Made by a program: the position numbers and the translations under genes. The notes beneath the pieces are model-generated. The model worked only from the letters and a program-made list of their open reading frames with translations. It did not search any database and was not told the origin of the DNA. Below, piece after piece: positions 6,920 through 15,046 of a DNA stretch of 64,000 nt. Positions within the stretch are counted from its first letter, which is position 1. The number at the start of each line of letters is the position of its first letter. This DNA is from ENR-C20 sp942493145 (GTDB lineage: Bacteria > Bacillota > Clostridia > Acetivibrionales > DTU013), in the NCBI GenBank assembly GCA_942493145.1, contig OW818679.1, positions 3,720,001 through 3,784,000 on the forward strand, in the 5' to 3' direction.

Positions 6920-7031
6920 TGTAGTTTCCGGTTTATTAGTAGCGTTGGCACCGGTTCTGGTCAGCACTTCAATCTGCATCTTATTCTGGGGAGAGCCGGA
7001 ATGTCCGGATTGTCTGAAGAAAAGTAAATAA
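6882..7031 (+). CDS. agrD: AgrD-like autoinducing peptide precursor
   Basis: A 49-residue precursor too short for most gene finders. It has a basic start (MKKFMKKSYRP), a hydrophobic amphipathic helix, the likely ring segment CILFW (Cys32 to Trp36), and the acidic recognition tail GEPECPDCLKK. In known systems the Cys forms a thiolactone with the fifth residue and AgrB removes the tail, so a ring on C-I-L-F-W with N-terminal residues such as TSI is predicted. The tail is unusual in having two extra cysteines (CPDC) where clostridial relatives usually have none. GGAAGGGAAAATT precedes the ATG, which lies inside the end of agrB. Confidence 0.88.
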   Translation: MKKFMKKSYRPLSVVSGLLVALAPVLVSTSICILFWGEPECPDCLKKSK

Positions 7032-7063
7032 TGCAGTTTAGTGAGCAGGAATAATCAGAAAAA

Positions 7064-8335
7064 TCAAGGAATCATAAGCTTGAAAACAATAAAATTATCC
7101 AGGTCTTCCGCTTCATTGTAGACATCAATCTGGCCTTTATATTTTTCAATTGTTTGCTTAAGCTTATACAAGCCAAAACCTCTGTTCAAGTCGGAATTCG
7201 GTTTTGAAGTCACCCCACGCCTGAACATGTTTTGGATTGCCTCCATGCTAAGACGTGTATGTCTGTTTTTTACGAATATGACATTCATGTCTTTTTCTTT
7301 GTCCAGAATTAACTTGACACTTTTCTTGTCACTCTCAGCTTCTATCGCATTATCCAGAAGTATGCCCAGTATTTCTACCAGCTCATAATCCTTTAGTTTC
7401 GAAGTGAAGTCACTGTTCAATATCTCCATGGAAAACTCCACTCCCTTACTTTCCGCATGAACCTTCTTTGCATAAACGAATCCGCCAAGGGTCCTGTTGT
7501 CAAGCTGGAGAGCAGGATTAAGCCTATCCTCATAAATTGGCTTGTCTATATATTTATTGATACGGTTTTTCAATTCTTCAAGGTCCCTGGCGGTAAATGC
7601 CATCATTTTTATTGCCTGGAGGTGGTTGTTGTAATCATGCTGACGGATTTTAATGTTAGTGATCAACTCGTCTATTACAGGAATGTAACGTTCGTTGATT
7701 TTCAGCTGTTGAATCGCATGCTCATTTTTCAAGCCGGCATTTATTATTACAAAGTTGGCCAGTATGACAATTACCGACATTGAAATTAAGCCGATAATGT
7801 TTTCAACAACTCCTTTGATATTGATATTCCAATATAAAACTATGAAGAATAATGCAATGAATATATTAAGGGTAATATATTTGAATATATTAGTGTTGCC
7901 AGTAACAAACCCATAAACATATTTTATAGGTACCTTCCATCCAATTAAAAAAACCACCAGCAGGCTAAACAATTGAGATGTCAGACCATTTTCGAAACTG
8001 TTTGAAATTTCGCCAAAAATCAATTTTACAGGGATAAAGGAGAATGCTTGTATGGCAATAATAATAATCGTCGAAATAGCATATATGTAAATCGAATTTA
8101 ATATTTTTGATCTATACAAAAACATGAACATAATTGCCAGAAGTGCTCCAACGATGATTAATGCAGGCCACTTGTTAATGTAAAGAGTTACAGAACAGAT
8201 AAGAATATATACTAATGGTATTAAAAAAAGATTTTTTTTAGATAGAATTGATTTGCTGTCTGTCAATTTGTATGAAATTATCAAATAGCATATAAAATCA
8301 AAAGCAGTCATTATTAATGATTCAAATATTGTCAT
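7064..8335 (-). CDS. AgrC-like sensor histidine kinase
   Basis: A 423-residue membrane kinase of the GHKL/AgrC type that would sense the peptide made by AgrBD. The first 190 residues hold about six hydrophobic segments. Then come the phosphoacceptor region IRQHDYNNHLQAI (His near 235), the N-box LVEILGILLDNAIEAESD and the G-box RGFGLYKLKQTIEKY. The start overlaps the end of the response regulator by 14 bases, so the two are co-translated. The stop lies 32 bases from that of agrD in convergent orientation, and no clear terminator is seen between them. Confidence 0.88.
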   Translation of the reverse strand: MTIFESLIMTAFDFICYLIISYKLTDSKSILSKKNLFLIPLVYILICSVTLYINKWPALIIVGALLAIMFMFLYRSKILNSIYIYAISTIIIIAIQAFSFIPVKLIFGEISNSFENGLTSQLFSLLVVFLIGWKVPIKYVYGFVTGNTNIFKYITLNIFIALFFIVLYWNINIKGVVENIIGLISMSVIVILANFVIINAGLKNEHAIQQLKINERYIPVIDELITNIKIRQHDYNNHLQAIKMMAFTARDLEELKNRINKYIDKPIYEDRLNPALQLDNRTLGGFVYAKKVHAESKGVEFSMEILNSDFTSKLKDYELVEILGILLDNAIEAESDKKSVKLILDKEKDMNVIFVKNRHTRLSMEAIQNMFRRGVTSKPNSDLNRGFGLYKLKQTIEKYKGQIDVYNEAEDLDNFIVFKLMIP

Positions 8336-9041
8336 GAATAAGACCTATAACGGATTCCCTAAATTTTCTTCCAATAGGTATTTCCATTTTCCTTTCCTGT
8401 GATTCAATCGATAACTGGTTTTTATATTTGTCGACTTTCCTGATATATTGTCGGTTAACAATGAAGCTTCCATGGCATTGAATAAATTGATCTGATAATA
8501 GTTCAAGCATTTTATATAAAGTAATACTTACCATATCAATTTTCTCATGAGTTGTCCATATTATTAATTTCCGGTTTATTGATTCAATGTACATAATTTC
8601 TGATTGCTTGATGACATATGTGAAGCCCCGATTTTTAATCCTCAATACAGACTCTTTTTTTTCTTCATCAATACCGAAAAATATAACTTCAGTAAAAACC
8701 CTTCTTATCTCATTATCTGAAAATGGCTTTATAATGTAATCATAACAATGAATGTTTTTAAATGCTTCAAGTTCTTTTGTGAATATTGCTGTTATGAAAA
8801 TAATTGGAGTAAATTTATATGAGGTTAATTCCCTTATCTGACGTGCAAGTTCCAATCCGGAGTAATCTTCCAGCTGTATGTCGAGAAAAAATGCATCAAT
8901 TTTTTCTGTTTTTGCTATTTCAAGTGCCTTTGAGGCTTGGGCGGATTCGAAAACCTTCTGACCAGGATCTATTTCCATTACTGTTTTAACCAGACCACTT
9001 CTAACTTCCAGCTCATCCTCAACTATTAAAATATTCCCCAT
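8322..9041 (-). CDS. LytTR-family response regulator (AgrA-like)
   Basis: An N-terminal receiver domain has the acidic pair ED at residues 8-9, phosphoacceptor Asp54 in FFLDIQLED, and Lys in IIKPFSD. The C-terminal half is a LytTR DNA-binding domain (YVIKQSEIMYIESINRKL, HGSFIVNRQYI). Length 239 is standard. ATG 9041 is chosen over an upstream in-frame ATG because GAGGAG lies 8 bases before it and receiver domains begin here. The gene precedes and overlaps the kinase. LytTR proteins bind direct repeats; candidates are the repeats at 6215-6246 and the element at 4836 and 9926. Confidence 0.9.
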   Translation of the reverse strand: MGNILIVEDELEVRSGLVKTVMEIDPGQKVFESAQASKALEIAKTEKIDAFFLDIQLEDYSGLELARQIRELTSYKFTPIIFITAIFTKELEAFKNIHCYDYIIKPFSDNEIRRVFTEVIFFGIDEEKKESVLRIKNRGFTYVIKQSEIMYIESINRKLIIWTTHEKIDMVSITLYKMLELLSDQFIQCHGSFIVNRQYIRKVDKYKNQLSIESQERKMEIPIGRKFRESVIGLIHDNI

Positions 9042-9153
9042 TAGTCTGCTCCTCTTGATGTCTCTTTTAATAATCAAATGACTTATTCTATTTTAATTTT
9101 CAATATCATTATAATAATACAAAATTCACACTATTAAAAGAAAAAATTTAATA

Positions 9154-9684
9154 TTACACAGTAAGATTCACGCACTTTGTCTCCATATCATCAATATCAC
9201 GTGCTTTTTCCTGCTCCAATGCGGTTTTTAAATTTTTATAAAATTTTTCAGCTGGAGATGTTTGTGATGTCATTTTTTCAAAAGCAAAAGCTCTTTCAAA
9301 AAGAATTTCCTTGTTAGTCATTTTCTTTACTTCAACGTACTTGTCCAAATCTGCGCAGCTTTTCAGCCTTGGCCAGAAATCCAGATATTCAGGGATTATC
9401 GCATGTTCCCTGATGTAGTTTACAATAGGGAAATCATTTTGTGCAGCTATACCAATTACAAATGGAACCCACCATGCTTCCAGAGTAATTGAAGAAGCAA
9501 CTGCCAATAAATCTGTGTATGAATTCAATTTTCCCTGTATATGTTCAGTGAGTTTTTCTCCGCTGGATAGAAGCTCCCCTTCAAGGATTTCCAAATTTGC
9601 TTCTACCTTTAAAGAATGCAGGCGTTCCTGGACGTTAATTGCAATATCGCTGTCCATACGTTTGTATAGAATCAATACTTTCAA
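9154..9684 (-). CDS. TIR-like domain protein, catalytic Glu apparently missing
   Basis: A 176-residue protein whose first 130 residues look like a bacterial TIR domain: MKVLILYKRMDSD, then LLAVASSITLEAWWVPFVIGIA, then EYLDFWPRLKSCADLDKYVE. In NAD-cleaving TIR domains a glutamate follows the W-W-V-P segment (typically WWVPYEIG); here it is Val76. The protein may bind a nucleotide or a partner without cleaving NAD. The start is a TTG at 9684 after AAAGGAGGGG. The C-terminal 45 residues are charged and helical. It stands alone between the agr regulator and the divergent secreted genes. A nucleoside 2-deoxyribosyltransferase-like fold is an alternative. Confidence 0.6.
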   Translation of the reverse strand: MKVLILYKRMDSDIAINVQERLHSLKVEANLEILEGELLSSGEKLTEHIQGKLNSYTDLLAVASSITLEAWWVPFVIGIAAQNDFPIVNYIREHAIIPEYLDFWPRLKSCADLDKYVEVKKMTNKEILFERAFAFEKMTSQTSPAEKFYKNLKTALEQEKARDIDDMETKCVNLTV

Positions 9685-10049
9685 CCGGTGTCCCCTCCTT
9701 TATTCCAATCCACTCTGGTTGGCTTGTTCCTTCCAGGGGTCAGGGTTTTCGGTCTGCCCGAAATAAAGGAATTTGTTTGCCTGTTAAATCCATTGATTCC
9801 ATTTTAATTAGTTCACATAAAAAGCCAAGCTGTTTTGCGCAAACAGCGTAAATAGCTTGATAAACGACATTAATTGTAGAGACTTTGAGGGTTACCGTAA
9901 ATCCGGGAAAAGGAACCTCAAATCTAAGGTGATTTTATTGCCATAACCATTATGCCATAATTCATTCAATGACAGCGCAAATTCTTCTTGTATAATTTTC
10001 CATTTTTATATATGATACTCATAAAGAATACATTTGCAGGAGTTATTGT
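9685..10049. other. Intergenic region between divergent genes
   Basis: This 365-base spacer holds the ribosome site of the TIR-like gene at its left end and a 7-bp hairpin GCTGTTT/AAACAGC at 9829-9847 with no T-tract. Further right are the second copy of the repeated element (9926-9971) and a promoter for the secreted pair. I see no further gene. Confidence 0.5.
9926..9996 (+). promoter_or_regulatory. Repeated regulatory element, copy 2, and downstream promoter
   Basis: Bases 9926-9971 match the element at 4836-4882 in 28 of the last 30 positions. Here the embedded -10 is changed (CATAAT) and the -35 is lost. A new TATAAT lies at 9991-9996 with ATGACA 16 bases upstream. The element therefore sits where an activator would bind, directly against the promoter of the 10050 gene. 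Confidence 0.55.
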
Positions 10050-10862
10050 ATGAAGGAAAAATTAAGATATTTTGCATCCGGATTTCTAATATCAAGTATT
10101 GTTTTAGTAGGATTTACAAGTTTTGGTGCTACTGCCTCAGAAAAAATTGATGTCTTATTGAATTCAGTAATAATCAAAGTGGATGGGGAAAAGTTAATCG
10201 GGTATAACTTTACTTATGATGGAAGAATTTACGCAGATGTTGAATTAATAAGTGCAGCTATGGGATATGATGTTTTTAAAAATAAGGATTCAAATATTAT
10301 TGGTATAGTTGCACGTAATGAGCCTATTGAAAAACCTATTGAAATCGGGAATGATATACCAGCCAGTAATTTTATTGTAAAAGAACTGATAACTAAAGAT
10401 CCAATCACTCTAGAGACTATACCTGCTTTAGGTATAAAAGTTAAAATCCCAAAGGGAATTACTAATATGTTGATTTGCAAAGTGAACGGTGTCGACCTGG
10501 AGCACAGGTACATCATAAGAAATGATAAAGATATATGTATAAAAAGCATAAATTTTGATATCAAAGACCAGAACATAATAGAATTTGTTTATATAATAGA
10601 TGGTGCTCAAAAAATTCAGGTAATAGAAGCTTCATTAACCAAGGAAATCAGATTAATTGCTGTACCGATGTCAAAAGAAAATGTAAGTCAACTGTACGAC
10701 CAAGGCTATTCTTTAGCAGATATTGGCCAAGCACAAATATATGCAGGTTTATGGAGTAAATCAGTGGAAGAGATACTAAAAATAAGAGGAAAAAATAGTG
10801 GGATTCCTGATACAAGAAAATCGTGGGATCAAGTAAAACAGGAGCTAGGGATTACAAACTAA
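10050..10862 (+). CDS. Secreted protein with a stalk-like N-terminal domain
   Basis: A 270-residue protein with a signal peptide (basic start, hydrophobic core SSIVLVGFTSF, cleavage near SFGATA). Residues 30-90 (VIIKVDGEKLIGYNFTYDG...YADVELISAAMGYDV) resemble the copper-amine-oxidase-N or stalk domain common in clostridial surface proteins. The last 60 residues (GYSLADIGQAQIYAGLWSKSVEEIL ... KSWDQVKQELG, with the middle omitted) match a small helical motif I recall at the C-termini of clostridial secreted proteins. GCAGGAG precedes the ATG. The gene is followed after 12 bases by the 10875 gene, so the two form an operon. No enzymatic motif is seen; a wall-associated or accessory role for the second protein is inferred. 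Confidence 0.6.
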   Translation: MKEKLRYFASGFLISSIVLVGFTSFGATASEKIDVLLNSVIIKVDGEKLIGYNFTYDGRIYADVELISAAMGYDVFKNKDSNIIGIVARNEPIEKPIEIGNDIPASNFIVKELITKDPITLETIPALGIKVKIPKGITNMLICKVNGVDLEHRYIIRNDKDICIKSINFDIKDQNIIEFVYIIDGAQKIQVIEASLTKEIRLIAVPMSKENVSQLYDQGYSLADIGQAQIYAGLWSKSVEEILKIRGKNSGIPDTRKSWDQVKQELGITN

Positions 10863-10874
10863 GGTGGTTTTTAT

Positions 10875-12077
10875 ATGAAAAAAAGAATAATAAGCATTTT
10901 ATTATGTTCCACTTTTATCATTACATTTTCTGGGATCAGCATAAACACCAAGGTACTAGCAAAAGCAATTTCATCGCTAGAGAATAAAAACATATATTAC
11001 ATAAACGATAAATCCGAAAATACAGAAACAAAAGGGATTACACAGATTACTAAAGAAAACCTTCAAGGCATAATAGGCTTAAATGATTCGAATCTCTGGG
11101 TTGATGGAACACAACTATCCGATATCAATGTTAAAAAGGCAATAAAGGAAGTGTATGATTCGGGCAACAGAGTTATAATAATAAATGAGGACCTCGATAA
11201 GGCCGATTATAATGAATATTTCGGGTTTAATGTAACAAAGAAAATTAATAAGCCCGAAGATGATCCAGAGCCTTCTCCAGAAGGTGTTACAAACCTTAAA
11301 AGTTATGCAACCCTAATTTACAAAGAAGGGGAAAGAAACAATATTACTCAAATCAACCTGATAAATGACTCAGATGCTATAGACACATTAAAACATTGCA
11401 GTACTTATGATTATATAGGTAAGCTAATTTCACCGGCTTCATTAATTGAAATAAACACGGCAGATGCAGAAACATATTCCTGGTCTAATCTTGATGTTTT
11501 AACCCGCACTGATTCTCTATCTTATGTTTATGTTGACATGGTAGTTATTGTAGATGAGAATACAGGCAACTCAAATTCCGAAGGTAAATATCTTACACAT
11601 ACTACTTACAGAACTGATGTCGCAACTAAATCAGGTGGTTATTATGGTATAGGATATAACACACTAACAGTTCAGGGATCAGCTCAATCGCTTATTTATG
11701 ATTACGATCCAGTAAATAGAGGTTCTAGTACCGCATCTATTTCAGTATCGCCTCCATGGGGGATCTCATTAAGCTTTAGCCCTTCCGCCAGATGCAAAAT
11801 CGATAAGCAAACTGGAGGTATTAATTACTATTATTTCAGCACAAAATACACTCCTACAGATATCCTTGGACTTGCTTACCCCGATCATGATGGAATGTGG
11901 TCTGAAGCTCATATTGAATCATACCAAACAAGTAATTATCTGTATGGAAGAGGTACTTATTCTATCCTTTCAGGTGAATGTGATTACCAATCAGGAGGAC
12001 TTACAACTACAAGCAGTACCCAATCCAGCTACATTTACGTGTCAGGCTATTCTCAATACTATGATTTTGAGATATAG
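10875..12077 (+). CDS. Secreted protein of unknown function
   Basis: A 400-residue protein with a signal peptide (MKKRIISILLCSTFIITFSG, cleavage near VLAKA). Residues 30-120 form a lysine- and asparagine-rich mixed region. Residues 200-400 are rich in Ser, Thr, Tyr and Gly (for example SGGYYGIGYNTLTVQGS and SASISVSPPWGISLSFSPSA) and are probably all beta. I do not recognise the family. The beta-rich, aromatic C-terminal half recalls secreted effector, bacteriocin-like or adhesive proteins, but this is only a resemblance. It is the second gene of the operon behind the repeated element and ends in a terminator. It may be an output of the quorum system. Confidence 0.55.
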   Translation: MKKRIISILLCSTFIITFSGISINTKVLAKAISSLENKNIYYINDKSENTETKGITQITKENLQGIIGLNDSNLWVDGTQLSDINVKKAIKEVYDSGNRVIIINEDLDKADYNEYFGFNVTKKINKPEDDPEPSPEGVTNLKSYATLIYKEGERNNITQINLINDSDAIDTLKHCSTYDYIGKLISPASLIEINTADAETYSWSNLDVLTRTDSLSYVYVDMVVIVDENTGNSNSEGKYLTHTTYRTDVATKSGGYYGIGYNTLTVQGSAQSLIYDYDPVNRGSSTASISVSPPWGISLSFSPSARCKIDKQTGGINYYYFSTKYTPTDILGLAYPDHDGMWSEAHIESYQTSNYLYGRGTYSILSGECDYQSGGLTTTSSTQSSYIYVSGYSQYYDFEI

Positions 12078-12112
12078 ATCAAATAATCCTTAGATACTCG
12101 TACATTTGCATT

Positions 12113-12180
12113 TAAGCTGCACCCAAACTGTTGTCATGTGCTTTATTACACTTGTAGACATTAGGGATGCAGCTTTTTTT
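12113..12180 (+). terminator. Terminator of the secreted-protein operon
   Basis: AAGCTGCA near 12114 pairs with TGCAGCTT near 12168-12175, extended by CCC/GGG. A run of seven T follows, ending at 12180. The loop is long, about 45 bases. Confidence 0.6.
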
Positions 12181-12208
12181 AAAGATTAGGTTAAATCCAG
12201 TAGATTTA

Positions 12209-12976
12209 TCAGTTCCCATAAGTTGTAAGAATCAAAGAAACGGGGCAATGATCGGAGCCCAGGATATCTGCATGGATCGCTGCTTCTGATATCTGGCCGC
12301 TGATTCTTTCCGAAACACAGAAATAATCAATCCGCCAACCTGCATTATACGAACGGGCTTTAAATCTATAGGACCACCACGAATAAGCATCCTTTTGGTC
12401 ATTATGTAAAAAACGAAAGGTATCCACAAAACCGTTCCCCAGTAAGGCAGAAAACTTCTCTCTTTCTTCATCTGTAAAACCGGCACTCCTTCGGTTGGCA
12501 GCAGGATTTTTCAAATCGATTTCCTTATGAGCCACATTCAGGTCTCCGCACAGAACAACCGGTTTTTTTGTGTCCAGCCCCTTTAAATATCTATTGAAAT
12601 CATCCTCCCAGGTCATACGGTAATTCAGCCTTTCCAATTCAGTTTTCGAATTGGGTGTATATACATTCACCAGATAAAATGATTCAAATTCAAGTGTAAT
12701 TACACGGCCCTCCTGGTCGTGTTCCGGTATACCAATATCATAGATGACCTGTATAGGCTTAATTTTAGTAAATACCGCCGTGCCGGAATATCCCTTTTTG
12801 CTGGCATAATTCCAGTATTGATGATATCCGTCAAGCGCTAACTGAACCTGCCCCTCTTGTACTTTGCTTTCCTGAATGCAAAATATTGTAGCATCTATAT
12901 TTGTGAAAAAGTCCAGAAACCCCTTTTCAATACAAGCCCTTATCCCATTCACATTCCATGAAACAAATTTAGTCAT
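12209..12976 (-). CDS. Exodeoxyribonuclease III (class II AP endonuclease)
   Basis: A 255-residue base-excision-repair enzyme that cleaves at abasic sites and degrades 3' ends. The exonuclease-endonuclease-phosphatase signatures are complete: SWNVNGIRA (Asn8), IQESK with metal Glu36, YTPNS, the catalytic GDLNVAH, and C-terminal SDHCPV. Length is standard. The ATG at 12976 follows GGAGGGGGAATTACC. A 17-base gap separates it from the broken toxin fragment upstream, so it may be cotranscribed with the antitoxin gene. Confidence 0.95.
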   Translation of the reverse strand: MTKFVSWNVNGIRACIEKGFLDFFTNIDATIFCIQESKVQEGQVQLALDGYHQYWNYASKKGYSGTAVFTKIKPIQVIYDIGIPEHDQEGRVITLEFESFYLVNVYTPNSKTELERLNYRMTWEDDFNRYLKGLDTKKPVVLCGDLNVAHKEIDLKNPAANRRSAGFTDEEREKFSALLGNGFVDTFRFLHNDQKDAYSWWSYRFKARSYNAGWRIDYFCVSERISGQISEAAIHADILGSDHCPVSLILTTYGN

Positions 12977-12993
12977 GGTAATTCCCCCTCCAG

Positions 12994-13110
12994 TTAATTT
13001 TTGAGCAGTCCCATAGTCCGAAAATAATGCATTAAGAGATGGTTGAAGGACTTGTTTTCTTTCACAGCCAGGTTTTGTATTCTCGCCTTGATACTATCGG
13101 CTTTACTCAT
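12994..13110 (-). pseudogene. Truncated AbiEii-type toxin fragment
   Basis: A 38-codon ORF whose ATG overlaps the antitoxin stop as ATGA. It reads MSKADSIKARIQNLAVKENK, then SFNHLLMHYF, and stops after GLLKN. AbiEii nucleotidyltransferase toxins start with this pattern (SIKAKL.N.A...N..FN.LL..Y) and then run for 200 or more residues including a G-S and D-x-D centre; all of that is missing here. The toxin of this type IV pair has been deleted and the antitoxin left behind. Confidence 0.7.
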
Positions 13111-13712
13111 AGAAGTGCCTCCATATAAGGTTTTATGACCTTTTTTATCCTCATTTTAGCGGCATACTCAAGAAGAGTCTGTATATTTTTGCCCTTCCCG
13201 GACATATAATTTTTAATTACTTCAAGAGCTACATCCTCTCCATATTGCATACGCATACGGAAAAAATCACACACTGTGCGTTCTTTGTCATAAATGCGGA
13301 TTTTTGTATCTCCAGACTCAACTTCTGTAATACCGATATGAAAAATGCTCTTTGCAATCCGATAAAGCTTAATAGGTGGATAAACAGGCAGAATCGGCAG
13401 TTTACCTGCAAAGGGAACCGCGATATTGACTGCTATTGGATTGACCGTCGTTAGTTCATAGAACTGGGCTGCTGAAAACATGCATACAACGCCATTCTTT
13501 ATTACCGACGCAGCAATTTCCATATCTCCAAGGTTTTCAAAACCGGATGACCAGGTATAGTACCCCGTTTTTATTTTGGTAATATGTTTTTCAGAAATAA
13601 GCTCTGCAATATCTCTGCTGCAGAGCTTGCACTCTTTGAGGACGGATGTCCTTACGATTGGCCCTTGCTCATCAATTATTCTTTTTGCACTTACTATTCG
13701 TTCATTTGTCAT
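13107..13712 (-). CDS. AbiEi-type antitoxin / transcriptional regulator
   Basis: A roughly 201-residue protein of the AbiEi antitoxin family. It has an N-terminal winged helix (AKRIIDEQGPIVRTSVLKECKL...ISEKHITKIKTGYYTW) and an antitoxin body (MFSAAQFYELTT, IRIYDKERTVCDFFRMR). ATG 13712 is preferred because GGGTGAT lies before it; the upstream extension is not conserved. In type IV systems AbiEi represses its own operon and counters the AbiEii nucleotidyltransferase. Here the overlapping downstream toxin is truncated to 38 codons, leaving an orphan. A promoter lies at 13770-13798. Confidence 0.85.
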   Translation of the reverse strand: MTNERIVSAKRIIDEQGPIVRTSVLKECKLCSRDIAELISEKHITKIKTGYYTWSSGFENLGDMEIAASVIKNGVVCMFSAAQFYELTTVNPIAVNIAVPFAGKLPILPVYPPIKLYRIAKSIFHIGITEVESGDTKIRIYDKERTVCDFFRMRMQYGEDVALEVIKNYMSGKGKNIQTLLEYAAKMRIKKVIKPYMEALL

Positions 13713-13769
13713 TATTATCACCCAAAGTGTATTGCTTACGATTTGAAACATCACTTTTAGTACATTTTC

Positions 13770-13798
13770 ATTATGAGCTTGTCTCCATAATATGTCAA
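13770..13798 (-). promoter_or_regulatory. Promoter of the AbiEi operon
   Basis: TTGACA (13798-13793), a 17-base spacer and CATAAT (13775-13770) on the minus strand give a near-consensus sigma-A promoter. It lies about 60 bases before the chosen antitoxin start. Confidence 0.65.
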
Positions 13799-13854
13799 TG
13801 GCTGTTCTCATTTTTTACATAGAATTATTAATATTAAGGTATTCAGATTTAAAA

Positions 13855-14244
13855 TTATACTTCCGAATACTTTTTATTCGAACCCCTGAATTTATCGGAA
13901 GGATATTTTTTAGCATTCTCCTCCATTTTCCGAAGAAACTCACTTGTCATATCAAAGCCGTACTTTTGAGAAAACCTTAATATAAAATAGAGAACATCAG
14001 CAAGTTCATCCGCAATCTCTTTCCTCTTTGAAGGATCGTTAAGCATGGTTTCTTCATCTTCAGGAGTCTTGAACCTGAAGATCTCCAGCAATTCCGACGC
14101 CTCTGTGACCATCGCAACAGACAGATCCTTTGGGCTATGAAACTGGTCCCAGTCCCTCTGTTCGCAGAATTCTTTTACGACTTCCTTCAAGGTATTTAAA
14201 TTAGTTATATTGTCCAGAGTATTAATGCTTTCATTTGAATTCAT
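13855..14244 (-). CDS. MazG-like nucleotide pyrophosphohydrolase
   Basis: A 129-residue all-alpha NTP pyrophosphatase of the compact MazG/RS21-C6 type, which removes pyrophosphate from non-canonical or excess nucleoside triphosphates. Metal-binding motifs are visible: EASELLEIFR (E-x-x-E) and EIADELADVLYFILRF (E-x-x-D). It begins MNSNESINTLDNI, longer than the minimal family by about 15 residues. Such enzymes are found both in housekeeping and in phage-defence neighbourhoods; here it lies between two antitoxin-like genes. Confidence 0.85.
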   Translation of the reverse strand: MNSNESINTLDNITNLNTLKEVVKEFCEQRDWDQFHSPKDLSVAMVTEASELLEIFRFKTPEDEETMLNDPSKRKEIADELADVLYFILRFSQKYGFDMTSEFLRKMEENAKKYPSDKFRGSNKKYSEV

Positions 14245-14287
14245 ATTTATATCCCTTTTTATCCCCCGTGAAATATTATTTTGCCTA

Positions 14288-15031
14288 TCATATCAGTGTC
14301 TCCTTGTATTTCGAAAATCCTTCAGTCAAATTAAGCACCTTCTCAACGTCTTTTTTTCGTCCACGATTTGTTGCATACTTCAGTATTTGAGAGAAATTTA
14401 CAGCATACTTCCCGATTGAATTCCGAAAGATATTCTCCAGTTCCCATCCTTGATACTGGGCATATATATCCGGCTCGCAAACAATATCTACCAACAGCTT
14501 TTCTAATTTCGCCAATCTAATTAATTTATCCTTTTTTTTAGTTGCGGTCGTTTGTAGTGCTTTAGATACAACAATTGGTTGAGCAGATTTCGAATAAGTC
14601 TCTAATAATTTAAAATACGTTTTGGGAAAAGCTTCAAAATTTTCTGCCCTCAATTTGGAAATAACACTATTAACAGCAGAATACCCTACCTCCAAGACAA
14701 CAACAGACGAAAATGGCTGCTGCACCATAAATTCATTAAGCCAGGAACTATCTGAAATTGTAGCTGCCATGTACTTAAATTGATTTGATATGAAGTCCGT
14801 TATTGCTTCAGCTGAATTTGACAAGCGTGGAGAGAACTCCTTCTGTGATGATAAACTATACGCACCCCTGCCAGTCCGAATTGCAGCGCCTTTCTTAACA
14901 AGGTCATTTACAGCCCAGATAATCGTCTTGCGATCAATGCTTTTTTCTACTGCTTGTACCCCTGACACAATCGAATCTATTGATATGTTTTGATTAATAA
15001 ATTTTTCAAGTATTATTTCTTTTGTTTTCAA
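14288..15031 (-). CDS. AbiEi-like (DUF6577 type) antitoxin or regulator
   Basis: A 247-residue protein with an N-terminal winged helix (DRKTIIWAVNDLVKKGAAIRTGRGAYSL) and an AbiEi-like core (YMAATISDSSWLNEFMVQQPFSSVVVLEVG). I recall this architecture as the DUF6577 family, related to type IV antitoxins. A TTG at 15031 is preferred as start because GGGGTGAG lies 5 bases before it. No nucleotidyltransferase partner gene is adjacent; the next sequence upstream is a 120-base block of palindromes, probably its own operator, and downstream is the MazG gene. It could be an orphan antitoxin or a repressor that now controls other genes. Confidence 0.65.
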   Translation of the reverse strand: MKTKEIILEKFINQNISIDSIVSGVQAVEKSIDRKTIIWAVNDLVKKGAAIRTGRGAYSLSSQKEFSPRLSNSAEAITDFISNQFKYMAATISDSSWLNEFMVQQPFSSVVVLEVGYSAVNSVISKLRAENFEAFPKTYFKLLETYSKSAQPIVVSKALQTTATKKKDKLIRLAKLEKLLVDIVCEPDIYAQYQGWELENIFRNSIGKYAVNFSQILKYATNRGRKKDVEKVLNLTEGFSKYKETLI

Positions 15032-15046
15032 AAGCTCACCCCATTT

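Noticed and set aside
9829..9847. Hairpin GCTGTTT/AAACAGC as a terminator
   Set aside because: No T-tract follows on either strand, so it is noted only as an inverted repeat.
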